A stretch of DNA of 62,344 bases from an uncultured Gammaproteobacteria bacterium (GTDB lineage Bacteria > Pseudomonadota > Gammaproteobacteria > Magnimaribacterales > Magnimaribacteraceae). The DNA lies in NCBI GenBank assembly GCA_913045055.1, contig CAJWPI010000007.1:1-62344 (forward strand), in the 5' to 3' direction. The notes beneath the pieces are model-generated. The model saw only the letters and a program-made list of their open reading frames with translations, was not told the origin of the DNA and did not search any database. A program made the position numbers and the translations under genes. This document shows, piece by piece, positions 51,145 through 61,441 of the stretch; the stretch's first letter is position 1; the number at the start of each line of letters is the position of its first letter.

Positions 51145-53439
51145 ATGTCAAGGAAGAAAGGGTTTAGGTTAATTGTATTCATTTTAGGTTCTTTAATGAG
51201 CAACTTGGTGCTATCTTCCATAGAAATAGATGGTTTATTGGATGAAGAAGAATGGAAGGAAGCAAGAAAAATATCTGGCTTTCTTGAAGTCGCCCCATTT
51301 ACTTTAAAAGAAACAAAATACAAAACAGAAGTTTTAGTTCATGAAAATGAAGAGGGCATTTTTTTAGGTTTTAAAAGTTTCCAACCAAAAGAAACTATGA
51401 GAGTCCAAAATCATGAAAGAGATGCTTGGATGACTAATGCTGATAGGGTTGGAACAATAATTGATTTTGATGGAGACAGTTTAACGGCTTATGAATTTTC
51501 TGTGTCTCTGGGAGACTCATTAAGAGATGTAATTTTTAGAAATGAAAATGATCAAAAAGCAGATTGGGACGCTGATTGGAGTGCTAAAACTAGTTCTTAT
51601 AATACCTATTGGATAGCTGAGATCCATATACCATGGTCTATTATTCCTATGAAAGCTCAGGAAGGAGAGTATAGAAAAGTAAAATTAGGTTTCTTTAGAC
51701 AATCAATGGCTGAAGGAAAAGTTTATTCAACAGTTAGATCAAATCCTATGAGACAGCGTTTTTTATCTTTACTTAATGACTTTACATTGAGGAATTACTC
51801 TTCTTCTAAGTTAGTTTTCTTTCCTTACTTAACTTTAAGCGAAGATAGAATTTCAGGAGACTTGGAAAATAAAGTAGGGGCAGAATTATTTTGGAAAATA
51901 GATTCAGCAAGACAATTAAATATTACAGCCAATCCAGATTTTGGTCAGATTGAAAGCGATGATGTTGTTGTCAATTTTTCTGCCATGGAGACATATTACT
52001 CTGATAAACGCCCTTTTTTTTCAGAAAATCAAACTATGTTCGATGTTTCAGGTTACAGGTTCTTTTATGTTGTTAACACTAGAAGGATTGGGGGTTCGCC
52101 CGATTATGATTGTTCAAAATATTTTCCAGATGTTGAACAAGAATGTAATTTAAGAAAAAAAGGTAACAATGATATAGATCTAGCTTTTAGATACACTCAT
52201 CAAGGAGAGAGTTTTGATACAGGTATTTTAGGAGCTTTTGAAGCTGATGAAGATTTTAGCAAAGGTAAAGACTTCTTAGCAGCGAGATTTAGAACTAAAT
52301 GGAAAGATTTATCTATAGGATACCTGGGTACTTATGTAGAAAGTCCTTTTTTCAACAGAGAAGCAAAAGTCCATTCAATCGATTTTGATTATCTTCACTC
52401 TCAATCCTTTAGGCTTACAGGAATTCTTCTTAATTCTCTTGTTAACAATGAAGAAGGGAAAGGCCTCAGGTTGGGAATGGAAAGCATGCCACAAAAGAAT
52501 ATATCTCATTATTTAGGTTTTTATTATTTTGATGATGATTTAGATATAAATGATATGGGGTATTTAGCAAGAAATGGTTGGATGCTCTTAGGAGGTAGAT
52601 CATCGTTTAGGGTTACTGACTTTGGAGAAGAATCTCCTTTTATGAGAAGGGAATACACAATTCAATATGGTGGAGATAGTAATACCAGAGGAGATGTAGA
52701 GCCTTCCAGAATAAGATTAGAAATAGAAAACTACTTTAAAAATACTTCAGAAATAGAAGCAGGGATTTTTTATAGAATCAAGGGTAAAGATACCATGATA
52801 ACTCGGAATTATGAATTGGCGCCCTATGTATCTATGCCGGAAGGATATGGAGTAAGTTTCGAATATGATAGTCCTATGTCTGCTAAAAGGACTTATGGTT
52901 TTAGATTATCTTATGGTAAAGGGGATAATTATTCCCCCGGCCTTGATTGGTTAAGCAAATTTTCTGTTAATTATGGTTTATACCCTACGGATAATTTAAA
53001 TATAGACTTTAAATACAGTCATGAGGATGAAGCACAATGGCTTAATTGGATATCAGAAAATAAATTGGCTACTTTTGATAAAAAACAAAGGAGAACAAAT
53101 GTTTCCTTAAAATGGTTTAAAGCTAATAAGCATGAGTTAAGGGTTAAGGCACAGATGGTAGCTTTTACAGCAAGAAAACCGAAACCCTATCTTGCAACTT
53201 TTAATGGGAAGTTGCTCAAGTCAAATCATCAAGTTTCTCCATTTACCTTAAGTGAACTTGCTTTCCAGGTTCGATATCGATATGAGATTATGCCTCTTGC
53301 TTATTTCTATTTAGTTTATACAAAAGGTGGACGTGTATACGAAGAAGATGAAGAAGACGACCTGGGAAAGATCTACAAGAGACCTTGGGAAGACCCAACT
53401 AGTGATACTTTTACAATAAAAGTTAGATATAAATTTTAG
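51145..53439 (+). CDS. DUF5916 outer-membrane barrel with N-terminal CBM9-like domain
   Basis: A 764-residue outer-membrane protein. After an export helix (about 9-25), the CBM9-like domain follows: EIDGLLDEEEWKEARKISGF, then TNADRVGTIIDFDGDS and AEIHIPWSIIPM. From about residue 230 come alternating beta strands of a large barrel, ending in the aromatic-terminated strand TFTIKVRYKF, the outer-membrane insertion signal. Residues FSAMETYYSDKRPFFSENQTMF, typical of DUF5916, are present. These proteins are thought to handle glycans or other ligands at the surface, though evidence is thin. Three genes (flavin reductase, DUF4399, barrel) form one tight unit. Confidence 0.8.
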   Translation: MSRKKGFRLIVFILGSLMSNLVLSSIEIDGLLDEEEWKEARKISGFLEVAPFTLKETKYKTEVLVHENEEGIFLGFKSFQPKETMRVQNHERDAWMTNADRVGTIIDFDGDSLTAYEFSVSLGDSLRDVIFRNENDQKADWDADWSAKTSSYNTYWIAEIHIPWSIIPMKAQEGEYRKVKLGFFRQSMAEGKVYSTVRSNPMRQRFLSLLNDFTLRNYSSSKLVFFPYLTLSEDRISGDLENKVGAELFWKIDSARQLNITANPDFGQIESDDVVVNFSAMETYYSDKRPFFSENQTMFDVSGYRFFYVVNTRRIGGSPDYDCSKYFPDVEQECNLRKKGNNDIDLAFRYTHQGESFDTGILGAFEADEDFSKGKDFLAARFRTKWKDLSIGYLGTYVESPFFNREAKVHSIDFDYLHSQSFRLTGILLNSLVNNEEGKGLRLGMESMPQKNISHYLGFYYFDDDLDINDMGYLARNGWMLLGGRSSFRVTDFGEESPFMRREYTIQYGGDSNTRGDVEPSRIRLEIENYFKNTSEIEAGIFYRIKGKDTMITRNYELAPYVSMPEGYGVSFEYDSPMSAKRTYGFRLSYGKGDNYSPGLDWLSKFSVNYGLYPTDNLNIDFKYSHEDEAQWLNWISENKLATFDKKQRRTNVSLKWFKANKHELRVKAQMVAFTARKPKPYLATFNGKLLKSNHQVSPFTLSELAFQVRYRYEIMPLAYFYLVYTKGGRVYEEDEEDDLGKIYKRPWEDPTSDTFTIKVRYKF

Positions 53440-53633
53440 CTGGCATGTTCTTTAGAACAATACCACTTACCTTGTTGATTGAAAGCTTCAGACTTAGGTA
53501 AATTTAAGTTACATTTTTTGCACCTTACCATTTGAAGAGAATTGTATGAGGAACTTTTATCTGGAAGTTGTAGTGACCTGCTTAAAAGGAATACAAGAAA
53601 GATTATTCCTATAAGAATAAGAAATTGAAGCAT
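53436..53633 (-). CDS. PP0621-type small membrane protein with a C-terminal zinc-binding motif
   Basis: About 65 residues: one N-terminal membrane helix (LQFLILIGIIFLVFLL) and a C-terminal metal knuckle with CKKC (Cys38, Cys41), Cys59 and His63 in WYCSKEH. This matches the PP0621 family, whose role is unknown. The frame runs back to 53675, but the ATG at 53633 begins 1 nt after the bamD stop and gives the family length. It overlaps the 3' end of the DUF5916 gene by 4 bp. Confidence 0.75.
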   Translation of the reverse strand: MLQFLILIGIIFLVFLLSRSLQLPDKSSSYNSLQMVRCKKCNLNLPKSEAFNQQGKWYCSKEHAS

Positions 53634-53634
53634 T

Positions 53635-54510
53635 CTATTCCAGTCTAGATGGAGGAGGGACTTCTTCCTTATCAAGAACCCCCAAACTCAATCTATTCAG
53701 CCATGATTTCTTATTGTTATAAAGGTTGTAGTTAGAAATGAAATCAGGGAAATTAAGCTCAAGAATTCTTTTGTTTTCTAGTGAAAGGTCTGCATATCCT
53801 AAAGTTTCATAAGCTCTAACTAAAATAGCCAGTGCATAAGGGGTTTGGGGAGTATTAGGAAGGTGTTCAAGAACATATTTAGCTCTACCTATAGAAGCCA
53901 CATAAGCCCCTCTTTCCATATAAAAATTGGCTATTCCTATTTCACTTTTAGCTATCAAGTTCCTTAGATAGACCATTCTTTTTCTTGCGTGAGGAGCATA
54001 TTCGCTTTCCGGGTATCTTGATAGAAAATCACTTAAATAATCGAAGGAAGCTTGAGCTGGCTCTATATCTCTTTTAGAAAGATCAGAACTTAAATAACGA
54101 GTTAAAAGGCTTGAGTCATCAGTAAATGCAGATAAGCCTTTTAAATAAAAAGCATAGTCCGTATGTGGGTGACGGGGATGTAGATTGGTAAATCTCTCTG
54201 CGGAGGAAATGGCTGCTTCATATTCATAATTTTTATAGTAAGCATATATTAGTTCAGCTTGGGCTTGTTCAGCATATCTTCCAAAAGGAAATCTAGCTTC
54301 AAGAGCTTCAAGACTTGCAATAGCAGATGCAAAATTTCCGCCCTTTAGTCTCACCTGACTTTGATCGTAAAGCTCTTTTTCCAACAATCTAGCTTCCAGA
54401 GGCTCTTCATTAGAAGAACACCCAGTAATTAATAAAAAAAGCATCGAAATAAAAAAAATAACACTTTTTATATTTAACTTATAGGATGAAAAAAAACTAT
54501 CTCTTATCAT
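53635..54510 (-). CDS. bamD: Outer membrane assembly lipoprotein BamD
   Basis: A lipoprotein of about 291 residues. BamD is the essential lipoprotein of the BAM complex that folds outer-membrane barrels with BamA. The lipobox is LITGC (Cys31), and TPR-like helix pairs follow (ASIASLEALEARFPFGRYAEQAQAEL, etc.). HPRHPHTDYAFYLKGL is a family mark. The frame opens from a TTG (54540), but the ATG at 54510 precedes a good signal peptide. It is divergent from rluD across 98 bp; PP0621 follows after 1 bp. Confidence 0.93.
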   Translation of the reverse strand: MIRDSFFSSYKLNIKSVIFFISMLFLLITGCSSNEEPLEARLLEKELYDQSQVRLKGGNFASAIASLEALEARFPFGRYAEQAQAELIYAYYKNYEYEAAISSAERFTNLHPRHPHTDYAFYLKGLSAFTDDSSLLTRYLSSDLSKRDIEPAQASFDYLSDFLSRYPESEYAPHARKRMVYLRNLIAKSEIGIANFYMERGAYVASIGRAKYVLEHLPNTPQTPYALAILVRAYETLGYADLSLENKRILELNFPDFISNYNLYNNKKSWLNRLSLGVLDKEEVPPPSRLE

Positions 54511-54608
54511 TTTGTCGCAAATTCTACATATGCGTAGCAAGATTTGACAGAAAAAGAAGTATTCGGTTCCATTACAATAACTTCTCCTTTATTCTTTAAT
54601 ACAACTTT

Positions 54609-55550
54609 ATGGCTGCAAAGATATCAATAAGTAAGAAATTATCTTCAAATCATTCTGGATTAAGAATAGACGTTTTGATAGCAAAAGAATATCCACAATA
54701 TTCTAGAACTCATATCAAGCGTTGGATTGAAAAAGGATGGCTTACCTTAGACGGTAATACTGTGAGACCTAGTACCAAGGTTAAAGGAAATGAAATAGTA
54801 AAAATAAAAGCAGAGAAAGAAGAATTAACTAAAGATTCTCCAGAAAAAATCCCTTTAGATATCATTTTTGAAGATAAAGATTTAATAATCTTAGATAAGC
54901 CATCGAACTTAGTTGTGCATCCAGGGGCAGGAAATAAAACTGGAACATTAGTTAATGGGTTATTGGGATATAACGAAGATTTAGTATCCCTTCCTAGGGC
55001 AGGGATAGTCCATCGTTTAGATAAGAATACTTCGGGATTACTAATTACAGCAAAGAATGAAATTACTTACTTAGATTTAGTTAAGCAGATACAACAGAGA
55101 TCAGTGATAAAGAAATATTTAGCCTTGGTTGTAGGTGAACCAATTTCTGGAGGAAGAATAAATACCAATATTGGGAGACACCCAAAATTTAGAACTAAAC
55201 AAGCAGTTGTTGAGAAAGGAAAAGAGGCTATTACTTCTTATAAGATAGTAAAAAAATATAAGGGGTATAGTTTACTTAAAGTCTCAATACTTACTGGAAG
55301 AACTCATCAAATTCGTGTGCATTTTTCTCATATGGGTTATCCAATTGTTGGAGATAAGACTTACGGAGGAAAAAGCAAATATCCTAAAGGAATATCTGCT
55401 TTACTGAGAGAAAAGATAGATCAATTTCCTAGGCAAGCGCTTCATGCAAGTGAACTTGAATTTATTCACCCTAGAACAAAACAGAAAGTTAATTTTAAAA
55501 TTTCTTTACCGAAGGATATCTTAGAACTAATAACTTTTTTAAAAAGATGA
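54609..55550 (+). CDS. rluD: 23S rRNA pseudouridine synthase RluD
   Basis: A 313-residue RluA-family synthase that makes pseudouridines 1911, 1915 and 1917. The catalytic Asp is Asp138 in HRLDKNTSG. An N-terminal S4 domain (LRIDVLIAKEYPQYSRTHIKRWI) precedes it. IILDKPSNLVVHPG, TGRTHQIRVHF and VGDKTYGG complete the motifs. Length and order (bamD divergent, pgeF downstream with 4-bp overlap) are those of E. coli. RlmH in this window methylates the 1915 pseudouridine that RluD creates. Confidence 0.95.
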   Translation: MAAKISISKKLSSNHSGLRIDVLIAKEYPQYSRTHIKRWIEKGWLTLDGNTVRPSTKVKGNEIVKIKAEKEELTKDSPEKIPLDIIFEDKDLIILDKPSNLVVHPGAGNKTGTLVNGLLGYNEDLVSLPRAGIVHRLDKNTSGLLITAKNEITYLDLVKQIQQRSVIKKYLALVVGEPISGGRINTNIGRHPKFRTKQAVVEKGKEAITSYKIVKKYKGYSLLKVSILTGRTHQIRVHFSHMGYPIVGDKTYGGKSKYPKGISALLREKIDQFPRQALHASELEFIHPRTKQKVNFKISLPKDILELITFLKR

Positions 55551-56257
55551 TTAAATCTAGAGATATTCTTTATCCCCCAAGGTCTCTTGGAAAAAAAATA
55601 AACGCCTGTATGTTCACAAAGGGATTTTTCAAAAGACAGAATATCCATCTTAAAAATAAACAAGAATATCTAAAAATAATTAGTTCCCACTTAGGCGTTC
55701 CATTGATTCAACTTGAGCAAGTTCATGGAATTAAGATTAAAGAGGTTGATGAGCAAGATAATGAATTAATTCCTAATACGGACGGGATTTATACTAGGGC
55801 AAGTAATGTAGCTCTCTCTATTCAGACAGCAGATTGTATGCCTATCATCTTGTCTAGCCAAAACGGAAAAGAGATTTCAGCTTTACATGTTGGATGGAGA
55901 GGTCTGAGCAAAGGAATACTAGAAGAAAGTTTTAAATATTTTCACTCTCCTCTAGAAACTATATCTGCATGGATAGCTCCATCAATCTCTAGAGAAAAGT
56001 ATGAAGTAGGCGAGGATGTTTTAGAAATTTTTCTTGAGAGTGATAAGGAAAGTGAAACAAATCTAATAAAAAAGAACAATTCTAGGAAATGGCTCCTTGA
56101 TCTAAGGTTAGAAGCAAAAAGGAGGATGCAAAAATTTGGAATTACTGTTTTTATAGATAATTATTGCACTTTTGGGGAGAAGGAATTATTTTTTTCATTT
56201 AGAAGAAATCAATCACCTAGAAGAATGGTAACTGTAGTGTGGAGGAAAAATGGATAA
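55547..56257 (+). CDS. pgeF: Purine nucleoside phosphorylase/laccase-domain protein PgeF (YfiH)
   Basis: A 236-residue member of the YfiH/multicopper-laccase-domain family, which has purine nucleoside phosphorylase activity and edits peptidoglycan muramyl precursors. Zn ligands are His in QVHGIKI, Cys in TADCMPI and His in ALHVGWRG, the signature of this family. It overlaps rluD by 4 bp and the next oxidoreductase by 8 bp. Confidence 0.92.
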   Translation: MIKSRDILYPPRSLGKKINACMFTKGFFKRQNIHLKNKQEYLKIISSHLGVPLIQLEQVHGIKIKEVDEQDNELIPNTDGIYTRASNVALSIQTADCMPIILSSQNGKEISALHVGWRGLSKGILEESFKYFHSPLETISAWIAPSISREKYEVGEDVLEIFLESDKESETNLIKKNNSRKWLLDLRLEAKRRMQKFGITVFIDNYCTFGEKELFFSFRRNQSPRRMVTVVWRKNG

Positions 56258-57119
56258 CAAATGTTTTATAGGTTTAGGGGTGATGGGGTCACAGATAGCT
56301 AAACATATTGCAAAGAGTGGCTTTAATATTAGAGTTTTTAATAGAACTCAAGAGAAAGCAAAAGCATGGGTAGAAATGTATGGAGGTTCTTTTTTTAATT
56401 CGCCTAAAGAAGCAGCTCGAGAATCAGATATGGTTTTTTTATGTGTTGGGAATGATGAAGATGTAAGGTCGGTAATAACTAGAAATGATGGAGTCCTTCA
56501 ATCTTTAACAAAAGGAAGCATAATCATTGATCACACAACAACTTCAGCTGATTTATCTCTTGAAATGAGTCAGATCTGTCTATCTAAGGGAATTGATTTT
56601 ATAGATGCTCCAGTCTCCGGAGGTCAAGTAGGAGCAGAAAAAGGTGAATTGACTGTTATGGCAGGAGGCAGAAATAAGGCTTTCAAATCCGCAAAAGAGT
56701 TTATGGATCTTTATTCTAAAAGTTGCGTAAGAATGGGCAAATCAGGATCTGGTCAATTAACTAAAATGGTAAATCAAATCTGTCTAGCAGGTCTTATACA
56801 AAGCTTAGCAGAAGGAATAAATTTTTCTAAGAAAGTAGGTTTAAATACAAAGGAAGTTATCAGAGTTATCTCTCAAGGAGCAGCACAATCATGGCAAATG
56901 GATAATAGATGGAAAACTATGCTTAATGATGAATACAATCATGGGTTCGCTGTAGATTTTATGCGAAAGGATTTAGGTATTGCTATAAGTGAAGCTAAAA
57001 AGAAAAAAATTACTTTAGAAGTAGTAGAAATGGTTGATGGTTTCTATAAAGATATTCAGAGTATGGAGGGCAATAGATGGGATACATCTAGTTTACTCAG
57101 ACGGTTAGAGAATTTATGA
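56250..57119 (+). CDS. 3-hydroxyisobutyrate/tartronate-semialdehyde-reductase-type dehydrogenase
   Basis: A 289-residue beta-hydroxyacid dehydrogenase. The NAD(P) fold begins FIGLGVMGSQIAKHI. Substrate binding is in DAPVSGGQVGAEKGELTVMAGG (119-140), and the catalytic Lys172 lies in QLTKMVNQIC, with Asn175. The family includes 3-hydroxyisobutyrate dehydrogenase, tartronate semialdehyde reductase (GlxR/GarR) and glyoxylate reductases. Arg after the first strand (FNRT) favours NADPH. It overlaps pgeF by 8 bp and the kinase by 4 bp. The kinase neighbour makes a glycerate-forming role plausible. Confidence 0.88.
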   Translation: MDNKCFIGLGVMGSQIAKHIAKSGFNIRVFNRTQEKAKAWVEMYGGSFFNSPKEAARESDMVFLCVGNDEDVRSVITRNDGVLQSLTKGSIIIDHTTTSADLSLEMSQICLSKGIDFIDAPVSGGQVGAEKGELTVMAGGRNKAFKSAKEFMDLYSKSCVRMGKSGSGQLTKMVNQICLAGLIQSLAEGINFSKKVGLNTKEVIRVISQGAAQSWQMDNRWKTMLNDEYNHGFAVDFMRKDLGIAISEAKKKKITLEVVEMVDGFYKDIQSMEGNRWDTSSLLRRLENL

Positions 57120-58057
57120 CAAAATCTTTTCCAACTAACACTAAATTCTGCGAAGATCTTTATACAAAATCTGCTTCCTTCTTAGCTGATGAAGCTAATA
57201 AAATGAAAATAGACAAGGTTGACGAAAATTTTTTTGAAAACATTGTTATTCCTTTAGTTGCCTACCTCGATTCTTTACCAAAAAGAGATAAACCTTATTT
57301 TATTTGTTTATCAGGAGGCCAGGGATCGGGCAAGACTACCTTGTCTGAATTTATTCAGATTGTTCTTTCAAAAGTACAAACTAGAAAGGTTGCAGGGTTT
57401 TCTATAGATGATATTTATAAAACAAGAGAAGAAAGAGAAGAGCTAGCCAATACGGTGCATCCTTTATGTAAAGTAAGAGGAGTGCCTGGTACACACGATA
57501 TTCAATTAGGTCTTAATACGGTTAAATCACTGTTCGAAGCTGATGACTCTTCTTTTACACCCATACCTTCTTTTTCTAAACCTCTAGACAGGCATAACCC
57601 TAAAGAAACTTGGAAAAGGTTTAAGGGAAGACCAGAGTTTGTCTTCTTTGATGCTTGGTGCGGAGGAGCCAGACCCGTTAGCGAAGAAAATTGGCAGGGT
57701 CCAATGAATCCTCTTGAAAAGGAGGAAGATCCTGATGGAACCTGGTCTAAATGGAGTAACAAGGAATTAGCAGGAGATTACCAAGAACTTTTTGCTATGT
57801 TTGATTTGTTAATTCTTATAACCGTACCAGATATAGATTTTGTTTATAGAAGTAGGTGGCTTCAAGAACAAACTCTCTATAAAACTCTAGAAGATAAAGA
57901 GCTAAGAAAAAAAATAATGACAGAAGAAGAGGTATATAGGTTTGTTATGCATTACGAAAGACTCACTCATTATATTTTAGAAGAAATGCCTAATTTTTCT
58001 GACATTGTATTAACTAGAGATGAGAAATTTGATTTTCATTTTGTTAAGACTCCATAA
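57116..58057 (+). CDS. Glycerate-kinase-like P-loop kinase (GLYK/YGR205W-type)
   Basis: A 313-residue phosphotransferase. The Walker A is GGQGSGKTT (67-75), followed by VAGFSIDDIYKTREEREEL, where an Asp and a Lys line the active site. GVPGTHDIQLG and FFDAWCGGARPV are characteristic of the eukaryotic-type GLYK and yeast YGR205W group, which phosphorylate D-glycerate. It overlaps the dehydrogenase by 4 bp. Together they can carry tartronate semialdehyde to glycerate and on to phosphoglycerate. Uridine-kinase-like function is a less likely alternative. Confidence 0.85.
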   Translation: MTKSFPTNTKFCEDLYTKSASFLADEANKMKIDKVDENFFENIVIPLVAYLDSLPKRDKPYFICLSGGQGSGKTTLSEFIQIVLSKVQTRKVAGFSIDDIYKTREEREELANTVHPLCKVRGVPGTHDIQLGLNTVKSLFEADDSSFTPIPSFSKPLDRHNPKETWKRFKGRPEFVFFDAWCGGARPVSEENWQGPMNPLEKEEDPDGTWSKWSNKELAGDYQELFAMFDLLILITVPDIDFVYRSRWLQEQTLYKTLEDKELRKKIMTEEEVYRFVMHYERLTHYILEEMPNFSDIVLTRDEKFDFHFVKTP

Positions 58058-58079
58058 TAAGCTATTAAAAGAGGATTTC

Positions 58080-58107
58080 TTGACTTAGATAGATGTGATG
58101 TCAAAAT
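58080..58107 (+). promoter_or_regulatory. Likely sigma-70 promoter of the ilvBNC-pssA operon
   Basis: TTGACT (58080-58085) and CAAAAT (58102-58107) are 16 nt apart; they match 5 and 4 of 6 consensus bases. The leader would run about 45 nt to the ilvB ATG. I see no leader peptide with clustered branched-chain codons in the 102-bp spacer (58058-58159). Confidence 0.5.
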
Positions 58108-58159
58108 GCGCCACCTTTAGCCAACAAGCATCATTTAGATGTTTTAATATTAATAGGAA

Positions 58160-59908
58160 ATGAATAAACAAGAAGTATCTGGAGGAGAGGCTTTAATGCT
58201 TTCTCTACAAGAAGAGGCAGTAGACCTGGTATTTGGTTATCCTGGGGGTGCCTCTCTGCATATCTATGATGCTTTGTTTCAACAGCAAGCTGTTCAGCAT
58301 GTATTAGTAAGACATGAACAAGGAGCTGTTCATGCTGCAGATGGCTATGCACGTGCGACCGGTAAGCCGGGAGTAATTTTTGTAACATCAGGACCTGGTG
58401 CGACAAATGCTATTACTGGTTTGGCAACGGCTTTTATGGATTCTACTCCTGTCGTTGTAATTTCCAGTCAAGTTAAGTCTCATTTGATAGGCACTGACTC
58501 TTTTCAAGAAACCGATATGATAGGAGTCTCCCGACCTGTTGTTAAACACAGTTATTTAGTAAAAAAACCTGAAGAAATACCAAAAGTCGTTAAGGAGGCC
58601 TTTCATGTTGCTACCACTGGAAGACCAGGTCCAGTAGTAATTGATATACCAAAAGACTTAACAGATGCATCGTATAATTTTAAGTTTTCTTATCCTAAAG
58701 AAATAGATATACGATCCTATAAACCTGTAGATGAAGGACATAGCGGTCAAATAAAAAAAGCAGTTAAGGCCTTATTAAGATCTAAAAGACCAATTATTTA
58801 TTCTGGAGGAGGTGTTATTCAAGGTAATGCCTCAGAAGAATTAACCAAATTAGTTAGGTTATTAAACTTCCCCGTAACCAATACTCTAATGGGATTGGGA
58901 GCATATCCAGGAACCGATCCACTGTTTGTGGGAATGTTGGGTATGCATGGTACTTATGAGGCCAATATGGCCATGCATAATTCTGATCTTATTCTTGCTG
59001 TTGGGGCTAGGTTTGATGACCGGATAACGAATAGTCCAGATTTGTTTGCCTTAGATGCTAAAAAGATTCATATAGATGTAGATCCTGCTTCTCTATCAAA
59101 AATCATAGCTGTGGATATCCCAATAGTAGGCTCTGCAAAAACCTGTTTAAGTCAATTAATAGAAGAGCTTGAAAAGGAGAAATATGAAATTGACAAGGAC
59201 TCTTTGGAACCCTGGTGGGATCAGATAAATAATTGGAAGAAAGAACATGGTTTAGACCACAATTTAGTTGATAAAGCTCCTCCAAAAGGAAAAATACTGC
59301 CTCAACAAGTAGTGCAAAGCTTATATAGAGAAACTAAGGGAGATGCTTTTATTACTTCAGATGTAGGTCAACACCAAATGTTTGCTGCCCAGTACTATCA
59401 TTTTGATAAGCCTAGGAGATGGATCAATTCAGGTGGTCTCGGGACTATGGGATTTGGCTTACCAGCAGCTATAGGAGTTCAGTTAGCACACCCTGGTTCA
59501 GTTGTTGCCTGTATTACAGGGGAGGGTAGTATTCAGATGTGTATCCAAGAATTATCTACTTGCCTTCAATATGGACTTCCTTTGAAGATTATTAATATAA
59601 ATAATCAATCTTTAGGAATGGTAAAACAATGGCAAGACATGCAGTATGGAGGCAGGTTATCTGAGAGTACTTATCAAGGTTCATTGCCTGACTTTATTGC
59701 TTTAACTGAGTCTTTTGGTCATGTAGGAATGAAAGTTGAAAAGTATGAAGATTTACAAAAATCTATGGAAGAATGTTTCAAGATGACAGATAAATTAGTT
59801 TTTATGGATATATATGTAGATCCTGATGAACATGTTTATCCTATGTTAGAGGCCGGCAAGTCAATGCAAGACATGTGGCTTGATAAAGATAAAAAAACTT
59901 GGGAATGA
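58160..59908 (+). CDS. ilvB: Acetolactate synthase large subunit
   Basis: A 582-residue thiamine-diphosphate enzyme condensing pyruvate in branched-chain amino-acid synthesis. The catalytic Glu is Glu53 in VRHEQGAVHAADGYA. TPP/Mg binding is at GEGSIQMCIQELSTC ... NNQSLGMVKQWQ, where GEGS replaces the textbook GDGS, as in many proteobacteria. FAD-binding elements and FDDRITNSPDLFA are intact. By sequence it is closest to IlvI. It overlaps ilvN by 4 bp (ATGA). Confidence 0.96.
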   Translation: MNKQEVSGGEALMLSLQEEAVDLVFGYPGGASLHIYDALFQQQAVQHVLVRHEQGAVHAADGYARATGKPGVIFVTSGPGATNAITGLATAFMDSTPVVVISSQVKSHLIGTDSFQETDMIGVSRPVVKHSYLVKKPEEIPKVVKEAFHVATTGRPGPVVIDIPKDLTDASYNFKFSYPKEIDIRSYKPVDEGHSGQIKKAVKALLRSKRPIIYSGGGVIQGNASEELTKLVRLLNFPVTNTLMGLGAYPGTDPLFVGMLGMHGTYEANMAMHNSDLILAVGARFDDRITNSPDLFALDAKKIHIDVDPASLSKIIAVDIPIVGSAKTCLSQLIEELEKEKYEIDKDSLEPWWDQINNWKKEHGLDHNLVDKAPPKGKILPQQVVQSLYRETKGDAFITSDVGQHQMFAAQYYHFDKPRRWINSGGLGTMGFGLPAAIGVQLAHPGSVVACITGEGSIQMCIQELSTCLQYGLPLKIININNQSLGMVKQWQDMQYGGRLSESTYQGSLPDFIALTESFGHVGMKVEKYEDLQKSMEECFKMTDKLVFMDIYVDPDEHVYPMLEAGKSMQDMWLDKDKKTWE

Positions 59909-60384
59909 AAAGAGTTTTAGCTGTTTTAATGGAAAACCAAGCGGGTGCTCTCTCAAGAGTAGTGGGGCTATTCTCGCAAAGAGGGTATAACATAGAATCT
60001 TTGATAGTTGCTCCGACTGAGGATCCAACTTTATCGAGATTAACCATGACCACCATAGGTGATGAAAAGGTTATTCAACAAATAACAAAACAACTCAATA
60101 AACTTATAGACGTAGTAAAAGTTATAGATTTATCAGCTTCAGATTATTCTGAGAGTGAATTAATGATAATAAAACTGTCCAACCATAAAGATACAATAAA
60201 AAAGATTGAAGAGTTAGGGGGCTCAATCATTTACCAGGATGAAACAATTCTCAATGCAGAATTTATAGGAACTTCAAGTGCTATGGATAAGGTCTTATCT
60301 ACTTGGGATGATAAGAATCTTTTGGAGGTTGTAAGAACAGGTATTTTAGGTCTTTCTTCGAATGCCAAGACCCTCACAATATAG
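59905..60384 (+). CDS. ilvN: Acetolactate synthase small (regulatory) subunit
   Basis: A 159-residue regulatory subunit that confers valine feedback inhibition. It has an N-terminal ACT domain (RVLAVLMENQAGALSRVVGLFSQRGYNIESL) and an IlvH-type C-terminal domain. The size and composition are closer to IlvH than to short IlvN of E. coli. The frame opens at a TTG (59899), but the ATG at 59905 overlaps the ilvB stop as ATGA. ilvC follows after 15 bp. Confidence 0.95.
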   Translation: MKRVLAVLMENQAGALSRVVGLFSQRGYNIESLIVAPTEDPTLSRLTMTTIGDEKVIQQITKQLNKLIDVVKVIDLSASDYSESELMIIKLSNHKDTIKKIEELGGSIIYQDETILNAEFIGTSSAMDKVLSTWDDKNLLEVVRTGILGLSSNAKTLTI

Positions 60385-60387
60385 TAG

Positions 60388-61431
<1,044 letters not shown>

Positions 61432-61441
61432 CTTTACTTAA

